Assembly (NCBI RefSeq): GCF_042682045.1 | Contig: NZ_JBHUGS010000003.1 | Span: 1 to 64,000, forward strand | DNA length: 64,000 nucleotides | Source of the DNA: Sphingomonas_R arantia | GTDB taxonomy: Bacteria > Pseudomonadota > Alphaproteobacteria > Sphingomonadales > Sphingomonadaceae | Direction: 5' to 3' | In this document: in pieces, positions 18,141 through 26,210 of the stretch | Layout of the letters: each line of letters starts with the position of its first letter | Numbering within the stretch: position 1 is the stretch's first letter | Notes under the pieces: generated by a model | Databases searched by the model: none | What the model saw: the letters and a program-made list of their open reading frames with translations, nothing else | What the model was told of the DNA's origin: nothing | Translations under genes and position numbers: made by a program

Positions 18141-19424
18141 ATGGCTGAGACCGCAAAATTTGAACTTGGGCCGAAGGGTTTCGAATATCCCGTCCTGAAC
18201 GGTTCGACCGGCCCGGACGTCGTCGACATCCGCAAGCTGTATGCGCAGACGGGCGCGTTCACCTACGATCCCGGCTTCACCTCCACCGCCAGCTGCGAAT
18301 CGAAGATCACCTATATCGACGGTGACGCCGGCATCCTGCTCCACCGCGGCTACCCGATCGATCAGCTGGCCGAACAGTCGACCTTCATGGAGGTCGCGTA
18401 CCTCCTGCTGAACGGCGAACTGCCCGACGGCACGACGCTGGAGGAGTTCAAGACCACCATCACGCGTCACACGATGGTGAACGAGCAGCTCGCGACCTTC
18501 TTCCGCGGGTTCCGCCGCGATGCCCATCCAATGGCCATCCTGTGTGGCGTCGTGGGTGCGCTCAGCGCCTTCTACCACGACTCGACCGACATCACCGATC
18601 CGCAGCAGCGCATGATCGCCAGCCACCGGTTGATCGCCAAGATGCCGACGATCGCGGCGATGGCCTACAAATATTCGGTGGGTCAGCCCTTCGTCTATCC
18701 GCGCAACGACCTGAGCTACACCGCCAACTTCCTGCGCATGACCTTCTCGGTCCCGGCCGAGGAATATGAGGTCGATCCGGTCGTCGAAGCGGCGATGGAC
18801 AAGATCTTCATCCTGCACGCCGACCACGAACAGAATGCGTCGACCTCGACCGTCCGGCTCGCCGGTTCGTCGGGCGCCAATCCGTTCGCCTGCATCGCGG
18901 CGGGCATCGCCTGCCTCTGGGGCCCGGCGCATGGCGGCGCGAACGAGGCGGCACTCAACATGCTGCGCGAAATCGGCACGCCCGACCGCATCCCGGAATA
19001 TATCGCCCGCGCCAAGAACAAGGACGATCCGTTCCGCCTGATGGGCTTCGGCCACCGCGTGTACAAGAATTTCGATCCGCGCGCGAAGGTGCTGTCCAAG
19101 GCCGCGGGCGAGGTTCTGGAGAAGCTCGGCCGCAACGATCCGGTGCTCGACACGGCGCGCGAACTGGAGCGGATCGCGCTCGAGGATCCGTACTTCATCG
19201 ACAAGAAGCTCTACCCGAACGTCGATTTCTATTCGGGCGTGATCCTGTCGGCGATCGGCTTCCCGACCACGATGTTCACCGTGCTGTTCGCGCTCGCCCG
19301 CACCACCGGCTGGGTGGCGCAGTGGAACGAGATGATCGCCGATCCAGAGCAGAAGATCGGCCGCCCGCGCCAGCTCTACACGGGTGCCACGCAGCGCGAC
19401 TACACCCCCGTCGCCAGCCGCTAA
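18141..19424 (+). CDS. gltA: Citrate synthase GltA
   Basis: 427-residue type II (hexameric-class) citrate synthase, condensing acetyl-CoA with oxaloacetate at the entry of the TCA cycle. Catalytic regions are CLWGPAHGGANEAALNML, MGFGHRVYKNFDPRA, and a C-terminal DFYSGVIL and ARTTGWVAQWNE. A perfect AGGAGG at 18126-18131 precedes the ATG. Length is typical. The gene ends in a strong hairpin. Confidence 0.97.
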   Translation: MAETAKFELGPKGFEYPVLNGSTGPDVVDIRKLYAQTGAFTYDPGFTSTASCESKITYIDGDAGILLHRGYPIDQLAEQSTFMEVAYLLLNGELPDGTTLEEFKTTITRHTMVNEQLATFFRGFRRDAHPMAILCGVVGALSAFYHDSTDITDPQQRMIASHRLIAKMPTIAAMAYKYSVGQPFVYPRNDLSYTANFLRMTFSVPAEEYEVDPVVEAAMDKIFILHADHEQNASTSTVRLAGSSGANPFACIAAGIACLWGPAHGGANEAALNMLREIGTPDRIPEYIARAKNKDDPFRLMGFGHRVYKNFDPRAKVLSKAAGEVLEKLGRNDPVLDTARELERIALEDPYFIDKKLYPNVDFYSGVILSAIGFPTTMFTVLFALARTTGWVAQWNEMIADPEQKIGRPRQLYTGATQRDYTPVASR

Positions 19425-19437
19425 GTAGGCGTTCTAA

Positions 19438-19487
19438 CCCCTCTCCCGCTTGGCGGGAGAGGGGGGCCCATCGCCTTTGCGATGGGA
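19438..19487 (+). terminator. Double hairpin downstream of gltA
   Basis: Arms 19438-19449 and 19453-19464 (CCCCTCTCCCGC / GCGGGAGAGGGG) form a perfect 12-bp stem with a 3-base loop. A second stem follows (CCCATCGC at about 19467 / GCGATGGG ending about 19487). There is no U-tract. The first stem belongs to the CCCCTCTCC repeat family, and the convergent kinase-like gene starts its stop codon only about 35 bp further on, so it could serve as a two-way terminator. Confidence 0.6.
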
Positions 19488-19521
19488 GGGAGAGGGGACC
19501 GCTCGAACCGCGGTCCCCACC

Positions 19522-20850
19522 TCACTCCGCCGGCAAAACCAGCATGAACCGCGCCCCACCCCCGGCGCTCGAATCCAGCAGGATATCCCCGCCCATCGCG
19601 CGCGCCAGCCGCCGCGAGATGTAGAGCCCCAGCCCGGTCCCGCCCGGCTCGCTCGGATCGACCCGCTCGAATTTCTCGAACACCCGGTCCTGGTCCTGCG
19701 CCGCGATGCCCTTGCCCTGGTCCGCCACGACGATCCGCGCGACCGCCCCATCCTGCTCCCCGCGGATCCAGATCGTCCCGCCCGGTGGGGAATAGCGCAC
19801 CGCATTGCCGATCAGGTTAACCATGATCTGCAACCCGCGCCCGAACTCGCCGCGCGCCGGCAAACGATCCTCCAGCGCCGGCGCATCGATCCACACATCC
19901 GCCCGCGCCGCGCGTACCGCAAGCAAACCCGCCGCCCGCCGCGCGATATCGGCCAGGTCGATCGGCTCGCTCCGCGCGCGGAAATCGCTCCGCTCGATCG
20001 CCTGCAGATCGACGAGGTCGTCGACCAGATCGAGCAGGTGCCGCCCGGCATTGGCGATATCGCCGGCATATTCGATATAGTCCGGCCGGACGGCGTCGTC
20101 AGCCGCACGGATCGCATCCGCCTGCGTGATGATCCGATCGATCGGTGCACGCAGTGCCGCCCCCAGCCGGACCCCGAACCCGCTGTCCCCCGCGTCCGGC
20201 GCGGCGTCACTGTCCGCCTCATCCTCCACGACATACCCGGCAACCCCCTCGAACCCGGCAAACGCGCCATCGTCGCCGGTCAGCGGCCACCCCGACAGCC
20301 GCAGCGTCCGCTCGGGTTCCCCCACCGGATGCGCCGGCTGCCCGCCGAACGCGGTACCCGCCGCCATCGCCTCGACCATCGGCACCGTCCCGTCCGGCCC
20401 GGGCCGAAGCACGAACGTCCTCGCAATCGGCTGCCCGACCGCCCCGTCGCGCGTCGGGTCGAGCCGGGTCAGCCGCAGATGCGCATCCACCGCCCAGCGC
20501 CACTCCGCCGCCCCGCGCCGGAAATCACGCTCGCGGTCGCCGGCCGGTGCGGCGAACGGCTGCCGCGACAGCGTCTCGGTCCAGCCCACGATGGCCAGCG
20601 CCACCCCCTCGCCCTGCGGCGATGCCCGCACCCACAGGTCAAGGTCGCGGTCGCCGTCCGCGGTGCTCACCCCGCGCGACACCGTGACGCCCAGCCGCCG
20701 CACCAGCCGCGCCAGCCCGGCCAGCTGCGGCACGACCAGCATGCCGCCCGTCGTCCCGCCGGCCCGAACGTTCAGCGTCGCCAGCGGCGTGTCCGCGGAC
20801 ACCAGCCGCCCGTCGCGATCGACCAGCCCATGGATCGGCGTCCGCATCAC
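19522..20850 (-). CDS. Histidine-kinase-like protein lacking the phospho-acceptor His
   Basis: 442-residue soluble protein with a histidine-kinase architecture. Residues 1-210 are an uncharacterised PAS-like region. Residues 222-290 are a dimerisation/acceptor helix pair (GVRLGAALRAPIDRI ... HLLDLVDDLVDLQAIE). Residues 300-442 are an ATPase domain with intact N-box (NLIGNAVRYSPPGG), G1 (VADQGKGI), F-box and G2 (GTGLGLYISRRL). Where kinases have SHELRTP, this protein reads GAALRAP: the phospho-accepting His is Ala231 (GCG, 20158-20160) and the following Glu is also Ala. ATP binding looks preserved but autophosphorylation does not. The ATG overlaps the DUF2336 gene stop by 4 bp. No response regulator is adjacent. 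Confidence 0.8.
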   Translation of the reverse strand: MMRTPIHGLVDRDGRLVSADTPLATLNVRAGGTTGGMLVVPQLAGLARLVRRLGVTVSRGVSTADGDRDLDLWVRASPQGEGVALAIVGWTETLSRQPFAAPAGDRERDFRRGAAEWRWAVDAHLRLTRLDPTRDGAVGQPIARTFVLRPGPDGTVPMVEAMAAGTAFGGQPAHPVGEPERTLRLSGWPLTGDDGAFAGFEGVAGYVVEDEADSDAAPDAGDSGFGVRLGAALRAPIDRIITQADAIRAADDAVRPDYIEYAGDIANAGRHLLDLVDDLVDLQAIERSDFRARSEPIDLADIARRAAGLLAVRAARADVWIDAPALEDRLPARGEFGRGLQIMVNLIGNAVRYSPPGGTIWIRGEQDGAVARIVVADQGKGIAAQDQDRVFEKFERVDPSEPGGTGLGLYISRRLARAMGGDILLDSSAGGGARFMLVLPAE

Positions 20851-21956
20851 CGCGCCGCCGCCTCCAATGCGGCGACATAGGCCGGGTCGAGCCGGTACAA
20901 ATCGATCGCATCCTGCGCCGCGCCGACCGACAGCGCGTCATACGCCGCCATCCGGTCACCGATCGCATCGAACGACGCCGCCCCGTCCGGCCAGCGCAGG
21001 ATCAGCGCCGCCGCCGCCGCCCGGTCGATCCCCGCCGCGCGCAGCAACACCAGCAACCGCGCACCGTCCGGGTCCAGCACCATGTCCCAAGCCGCATCCA
21101 TGCCGATGCCGGCCCGCAACGCGAGCCCCGCGACCGCCGCCGCGACATGGCCCTCCACCGCGAACGCAACCGTCCCGGCATCGTCCGCCAGCCCCGTGCG
21201 CAACATCGCGCGCGCCAGCCCGATCGCGACCGCATCATGATCCGGCACCTCCGCCGCCGTCGCCAGCAAACCGCCCGCAACCGCCGCCACCGCCCGGTCG
21301 ATCACCGCCGCCGCCGGCACATGCTGCCGCGCGATCCAGCGTCGAACCGCCGCCGCGACCCGCCAGGTCAGCCGCGCACGCACCGCCGCCGGCAAATCCT
21401 CCAGCGGCAGCACCGGCTCGTCGAACCGTGCCTGCCGCCCCGCCTCACACTCGATCATCGCCCGCGCCGCCGCCGCCACCCCGCGATCGTCATGCCCCGC
21501 CAGCCCGGCCAGCAACGGCCGCTCCACCAGATCCGGATCCTGCGCCATCGCGGTGCGCGCCTGCACGACCAGCCGATGCTCATCCACCCGCCGCGCCAGC
21601 ACCGCGACCAGCGCATGATCCACACGCCTGTCACCTTCCCCATCCAGCAGTGGCTGCGCGACCGCCACCGTCATGTTGCCCAGCATCATCAGCACGTCCG
21701 CCGGCACGTCCGCCGCCAGCCGCAACAGCAGGTCGCGCCGCATCCGCCCCTCGATCGTCTGGATCAGGTCGGCCAGCACCGCGCGGATCCGCGTCCGCCG
21801 CGCCTCGTCAATCCGCACGCCGTCATCACCGAACAGGTCGCGCGCCAGCCCCTCCAGCCGCACGCGCCCCGCCCGCGTCGCCCGCGCAGCCCCCGCCACG
21901 ACCGCCACGGCGGTGCCGTCCGATCCAGCGCCGGAAGATGATTCGGACGAAGCCAT
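20847..21956 (-). CDS. DUF2336 domain protein
   Basis: 369-residue all-alpha, Ala/Arg-rich protein matching the alphaproteobacterial DUF2336 family (function unknown, HEAT-like helical repeats). The N-terminal DLFGDDGVRIDEARRTRIRAVLADLIQTIE and repeated LLAGLAGHDDRGVAAAARAM-like segments are typical. No signal peptide or membrane segment is seen. It is the third gene of a four-gene minus-strand operon and overlaps the kinase-like gene downstream by 4 bp. Upstream, 32 bp separate it from the nucleotidyltransferase-like gene. Confidence 0.75.
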   Translation of the reverse strand: MASSESSSGAGSDGTAVAVVAGAARATRAGRVRLEGLARDLFGDDGVRIDEARRTRIRAVLADLIQTIEGRMRRDLLLRLAADVPADVLMMLGNMTVAVAQPLLDGEGDRRVDHALVAVLARRVDEHRLVVQARTAMAQDPDLVERPLLAGLAGHDDRGVAAAARAMIECEAGRQARFDEPVLPLEDLPAAVRARLTWRVAAAVRRWIARQHVPAAAVIDRAVAAVAGGLLATAAEVPDHDAVAIGLARAMLRTGLADDAGTVAFAVEGHVAAAVAGLALRAGIGMDAAWDMVLDPDGARLLVLLRAAGIDRAAAAALILRWPDGAASFDAIGDRMAAYDALSVGAAQDAIDLYRLDPAYVAALEAAAR

Positions 21957-21988
21957 GCCCCGCCTTAGCCCGTCATCGTTAATTCGGT

Positions 21989-23224
21989 TTAAATCGGGGC
22001 GTTTGCGTCAGGTGTGCTGTCCTGCGCCGCCGCCACGAACTGCGTCTGCATTCGCGCAAAGGAAAGCAGCGCATAGACCAGAGCAGCCGCCACAGCCGCC
22101 TTCCAGCCGCCGGCCAGCGCCACCGGCAGCATCCCCCACGCCAGCCCGTCCGGATCGGCCACCCAGGTCGGCCCACTCTCGCTCGACAGCGCGGCCAGCC
22201 CCTGCCGTGCCGACGCGCCCGCCACCATCACCGCAACTGCCATCACCGCCGTCAGCAACCACAGGTCCGCACTCAGCGACCATCCGAGCGCGCCCAGCCC
22301 CGCCGCCAGCATCACGGTCCGCGCCCGTTCGATCCGATCCCCATGGCGGATCGTCGCCAGCCGCAGCCGGGCCAGCCGGGCCGCAACCGCCGCGACCGGC
22401 CCGGACAGCAGCGCCAGTCCGAACCCCGTCGCCACCCAGCCGGCCAGCGCCGCTACCACGCCCAGCCCGGCCAAACCGGCGCCGGCCGCCGCAACCGGCA
22501 GCGGATCGATCGCCTGCCGCGCCAGCCAGCCGGCGACCGGCCCGTCCACCACCGAAAACACCCAGCGCCGCGGCCAGCGATCCGACGGCACGCGCGATCC
22601 GCGCAACAGATGCCGGTCGAGTCCATCGAGCGCCTGCGGCCGGATCGCGATCCGCGGCCGGCCGTCCGCGGCGGGCGCACACTCCACCCGGCTCGCCCCG
22701 GCCTGCACCGCGCGGCGCAGCAGCGTCGACTGCGCATCCCAGTCGCCCAGCATCGCCGCGGTCGATCGCACCGCCGCCCCGTCGAGCAGGCCCAGCCCCG
22801 CCCAACGGCTCTGCCCGTCGATCCGCTCATATTCCGCGGTGTCGGCTTGGTCCGGCACCGTCATGAGCACGGGTGGCGGCAACCGGGTCAGCGCACCGAA
22901 CATCGCCGGGTCCGCGACGCAGCCGTCGGCGATCAGCAGCAGTCGTTCGTCGGGGTGGAACCGGTCCGCCGCGTCACCGATCGTACGCGCGACCTCGATC
23001 GACACGCCGTCGCGCCGCAACCGGTCGAGCGCCGCGGTCAGCGCCGCCGGCATCCGTTCGACCAGCAACACCAGATGCGTCGCACCCGCGCCCACCGCCT
23101 GCCGCGCCTGATGCTCCACCACCGTCCGGCCGAGCAGCGGCAACGTCGCGCGCAGCCCGTCGCCGCCCGTGCCTGCGTCGCCGGTCGTCGTTTCGATCGC
23201 GATGATGAGCGCAGCCAGCGCCAA
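21989..23224 (-). CDS. Membrane protein: nucleotidyltransferase-like domain plus degenerate CDP-alcohol-transferase-like domain
   Basis: 411 residues from a TTG at 23224 with GGAAGG 8 bp upstream. Residues 1-205 resemble a sugar/inositol nucleotidyltransferase fold (LPLLGRTVVEHQARQAVGAGA, LLLIADGCVADP). From about 230 the sequence reads FSVVDGPVAGWLARQAIDPL followed by hydrophobic helices (about 250-275, 305-350, 365-395). This order resembles inositol-1-phosphate cytidylyltransferase fused to a CDP-alcohol phosphotransferase, but the Asp-rich DGxxAR...GxxxDxxxD catalytic motif is absent (the corresponding region reads SGPVAAVAARLARLR). I therefore regard it as a probable pseudo-enzyme. The assignment is from pattern recognition and is moderately sure. 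Confidence 0.55.
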   Translation of the reverse strand: MALAALIIAIETTTGDAGTGGDGLRATLPLLGRTVVEHQARQAVGAGATHLVLLVERMPAALTAALDRLRRDGVSIEVARTIGDAADRFHPDERLLLIADGCVADPAMFGALTRLPPPVLMTVPDQADTAEYERIDGQSRWAGLGLLDGAAVRSTAAMLGDWDAQSTLLRRAVQAGASRVECAPAADGRPRIAIRPQALDGLDRHLLRGSRVPSDRWPRRWVFSVVDGPVAGWLARQAIDPLPVAAAGAGLAGLGVVAALAGWVATGFGLALLSGPVAAVAARLARLRLATIRHGDRIERARTVMLAAGLGALGWSLSADLWLLTAVMAVAVMVAGASARQGLAALSSESGPTWVADPDGLAWGMLPVALAGGWKAAVAAALVYALLSFARMQTQFVAAAQDSTPDANAPI

Positions 23225-23336
23225 GCCGTCGTCCTTCCCGGGTCACGGGATCGTCCCCCGCGTCTCCCGTGCGATAGGCGGATCGGCCACGGCTTGCCAA
23301 CCCGGCATGATGCCGCCGCCTACGAAGCGGACGGGA

Positions 23337-23624
23337 TCAGTCGATCGCGGCGCGCACCGCGTCGATCACGGCCTCGTCTCCCGGCGCGGCCCGCCCGGCG
23401 GCATCGGCGGCGATCATCAGCTCGATCGCGCCGAAACTGGCGGCCAGCCCCTTCAGCCGCCACGCGGCCCGCTCCCACTCGGCCGGCGCCGCCGCTTTCG
23501 CCAGTGCCGCGATCATCGTCGCCGCACTGTCGAAGAACGCCGCCTGCAACTCGCCGGCCAACGCCGGATCGTCACCGACCGCGGCGGACAGGGCGGCTTC
23601 CATAGCTCCGGGATCATAGACCAT
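23337..23624 (-). CDS. Hpt-like four-helix protein with Trp in place of the phospho-His
   Basis: 95-residue helical protein resembling a histidine phosphotransfer (Hpt) domain: ERAAWRLKGLAASFGAIEL aligns with the family motif (R)AAHxLKGxxxxxGA. The phospho-accepting His is Trp55 (codon TGG, 23460-23462), while Leu57, Lys58, Gly59 and the downstream Gly are kept. The ATG at 23624 is preferred over an in-frame TTG at 23657. It is the first gene of the minus-strand operon that ends with the His-less kinase, and is divergent from the 742-aa coiled-coil gene, 81 bp away. Confidence 0.7.
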   Translation of the reverse strand: MVYDPGAMEAALSAAVGDDPALAGELQAAFFDSAATMIAALAKAAAPAEWERAAWRLKGLAASFGAIELMIAADAAGRAAPGDEAVIDAVRAAID

Positions 23625-23705
23625 GCGGTCATGGGTAGCGGCAGGCGGGTTAAGCAACCGTTACCGCCGCCTTCCCCCCGTAACGAAATCTGATAGACCG
23701 GCTGC

Positions 23706-25934
23706 ATGGGTATGGGGGCAAGATGGGGTGCGCCCCACGATGACGACATCGTGGCGGACGACACGGAGACCGAAACGGCCATCGCGGCCGAGGCGGTCGA
23801 ACCCCCGACGATGTTCGCCGACCCCTGGATCGAACCGGACCCGGACGACGCGCTGGACGCCGGCCCGCGCCCATGGCTCGCGTTTCTCCCGATCGCGCTG
23901 GCCGGCGCCTGGCTGCTCTACCTTGTTCTGACGACATCCGGCGTCCTGCCGCCGCTCCCCGCCGCGACCGCTATGCTGCTCCTGACGGCGCTCGCCCCCG
24001 TCGCGGTCGCACTGCTGCTTTACATCGTGATCGCCCGCGGCGGTTACGGCGAAGCGCGCCGGTTCCGAACCCTGGCCGCCCGCACACGCCAGGCCACCGC
24101 GGAACACGAAGCCGCACTCGCCCGCATGGCCGACCGCATCGCAGACCAGAACCGCCTGCTCGCCGAACAGGCGCACCAGCTGCTGACGTTGGGCGAAGAC
24201 GCCGCCGCCCGGATCGCCGCGATCCGCACCGGTTTTGCCGAGGACGGCGCCGCCTTTACCGAACAGGGCGCGGCGCTCGCGCGCGCCACCGACGCCGCGC
24301 GGGTCGACATGGGCGTCATGATGGCGGACCTCCCCCGCATCGACGCCCAGCTCAGCGGCCTGTCCGATCGGCTGCGCGACACCGGCCTGTCCGCGCATGA
24401 CCAGGCAAACACGCTCGACACGCGCCTCGCCGCGATCGCCGATCACGCGCGCGATGCCGACCAGGTCGCCGGCACCGCGGCCCAGCATCTCGCCGATGTC
24501 CTCGCGCGGATCGAGGGCGTAGCGAACGTCGCCGCCCAACGGATCGACGCCAGCGGCACGCACATGGCCGACACCGCAGACCGCACGCTGGACCGCGCCG
24601 CGTCCGTGCTGGACCAACTCCGCACGGCACTCGCCGCCGAACAAGCGACGCTGACCGCGATCGTCACCGAGTCGCACGCGCTGATCGGCGGGGCCGGGGC
24701 CGACGCACTTGCCGCCGCCCGCGAACAGGTCGATCTGCTCGAAACCCGCCTGACTGGCTTCGGCACGCAGGTTGCACGCGAAGGCGCGGCCGTCGCCGCA
24801 CTCGCGACCGCCCTCACCGACGATCTCGATCGCGCCGGCAACCGTTTCGAGCAGCTCAGCCAGGACGGTGGTTCAGCGACCCTCGCGATCGTCGAAAGCC
24901 TCGACCACGCCCGCGCCCGCGCCGATGCCGCCACCACCGCGATCGACGCGGGCGGCACCGCGATCGACCGGCTGGTCCAGCGCGCCGACCGGCTGACCCG
25001 CGCGATGGAGCTCGTCGGCACCGCCCTCCACGGCGCCGACCTCGCCTCCACCCGCATCGTCACGCGCGTGGACAAGAGCCTGCCCGCGCTCTCCGGGTTC
25101 GCCGACATCGCCGGCCACGCCGGGGACGCGCTCGACCGATCGGGCGAGGCGATCGACCGCAACCGCGCCGCGCTCGACGATCTCACCGCCGCCCTCGCCC
25201 GCACCGACGCCGACACCCAGGCGCTGGCCGACGCGGCGACCCCTGCGCTAATCGATTCGCTCGCCCGCGTCCGCACCGCGGCGGGTGAGGCCGCCGACCA
25301 TATCCGCGCCGCCTTCGCCGCGATCGGCCCCGAGGCCAGCGCCGATCTCGCCGCCGCGACCACCACGATCGTCGACACAACGGTCGCCGCCGCCGCCGAC
25401 AAGCAACTCGAATCGCTCACCGCCGCCGCTGCCCGCGCGACCGAGGCCGCGTCCGCCGCGTCCGACCATCTCGTCCGGCAACTCGCCACGATCGCCGACA
25501 CCGCCGCCGCGGTCGAGGCGCGCATCGCCGCCGCCCGCCAGGAAACCGAGGAGGCCGACCACACCGACTTCGCCCCGCGCGTCGCGCTGTTGATCGAGGC
25601 GCTGAACTCCACCGCGATCGACGTCACGCGCATCCTGTCGACCGACGTCGCCGACGATGCCTGGGCGTCCTACCTCCGCGGCGACCGCGGCGTGTTCACC
25701 CGCCGCGCCGTCCGGCTGCTCGATCACGGCGACGCGAAGGTCGTCGCAAGCCATTATGGCGACGACCCGGCGTTCCACGACCTCGTCAACCGCTACGTCC
25801 ATGATTTCGAGGCAATGCTGCGCCGCGTGCTCGCCAGCCGTGACGGCACGCCGATGGGCGTCACCCTGCTGTCGTCCGACATGGGCAAGCTCTACGTCGC
25901 ACTCGCGCAGGCGATCGAACGGCTGCGCGCTTGA
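23706..25934 (+). CDS. Membrane-anchored long coiled-coil protein of unknown function
   Basis: 742-residue protein not assigned to a named family. An acidic N-terminal cytoplasmic tail (1-55) is followed by two transmembrane helices (about 57-77 and 86-110). A very long Ala/Asp/Arg-rich helical region of roughly 500 residues (115-610) resembles the coiled-coil of chemoreceptors but lacks the hairpin-tip signature of methyl-accepting proteins. The C-terminal block of about 130 residues looks globular and conserved (ALNSTAIDVTRILSTDVADDAWASYLRG, DPAFHDLVNRYVHDFEAMLRRVLA). It is divergent from the Hpt-like gene, so shared control is possible. A role in polarity, envelope organisation or as a scaffold is conceivable but unproven. 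Confidence 0.75.
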   Translation: MGMGARWGAPHDDDIVADDTETETAIAAEAVEPPTMFADPWIEPDPDDALDAGPRPWLAFLPIALAGAWLLYLVLTTSGVLPPLPAATAMLLLTALAPVAVALLLYIVIARGGYGEARRFRTLAARTRQATAEHEAALARMADRIADQNRLLAEQAHQLLTLGEDAAARIAAIRTGFAEDGAAFTEQGAALARATDAARVDMGVMMADLPRIDAQLSGLSDRLRDTGLSAHDQANTLDTRLAAIADHARDADQVAGTAAQHLADVLARIEGVANVAAQRIDASGTHMADTADRTLDRAASVLDQLRTALAAEQATLTAIVTESHALIGGAGADALAAAREQVDLLETRLTGFGTQVAREGAAVAALATALTDDLDRAGNRFEQLSQDGGSATLAIVESLDHARARADAATTAIDAGGTAIDRLVQRADRLTRAMELVGTALHGADLASTRIVTRVDKSLPALSGFADIAGHAGDALDRSGEAIDRNRAALDDLTAALARTDADTQALADAATPALIDSLARVRTAAGEAADHIRAAFAAIGPEASADLAAATTTIVDTTVAAAADKQLESLTAAAARATEAASAASDHLVRQLATIADTAAAVEARIAAARQETEEADHTDFAPRVALLIEALNSTAIDVTRILSTDVADDAWASYLRGDRGVFTRRAVRLLDHGDAKVVASHYGDDPAFHDLVNRYVHDFEAMLRRVLASRDGTPMGVTLLSSDMGKLYVALAQAIERLRA

Positions 25935-25937
25935 CGG

Positions 25938-26210
25938 CTAGCGGGTGCGGTACCGCGTGAAAAAATCCAGGTCGTCCGTCCCGATCCAGCCTTGCACATA
26001 ATTGGCGTAATAGAGCCCGAACAGCACGGCCGACACGATCGTCGTCCACAGGCACGTCCGCCCGAACGCGAACCGCGGCGGCGCACTTTCCGCCTGCCCC
26101 GCCACCAGCGGATCCGGCTCGCTCCCCGTCCGCAACCGGAACGGCAGCACGAAGAAGAAACTCAGCGACCAGAACAGCGAATAGATCGCCAGGATCGAGG
26201 TGAAACGCAT
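25938..26210 (-). CDS. DUF1467 family membrane protein
   Basis: 90-residue protein with two transmembrane helices (about residues 7-24, SLFWSLSFFFVLPF, and 54-72, TTIVSAVLFGLYY). The PFRLRTGSEPDPLVAGQAESAP segment between them is typical of the alphaproteobacterial DUF1467 family, commonly found beside rnj as here. Function unknown. It is convergent with the coiled-coil gene, the stop codons being 3 bp apart. Confidence 0.8.
   Translation of the reverse strand: MRFTSILAIYSLFWSLSFFFVLPFRLRTGSEPDPLVAGQAESAPPRFAFGRTCLWTTIVSAVLFGLYYANYVQGWIGTDDLDFFTRYRTR

Noticed and set aside
21979..21992. TTAA-N6-TTAA as a CtrA site before the DUF2336 gene
   Set aside because: The spacing is 6, not the 7 of the consensus, and one half overlaps a stop codon; too weak to claim.
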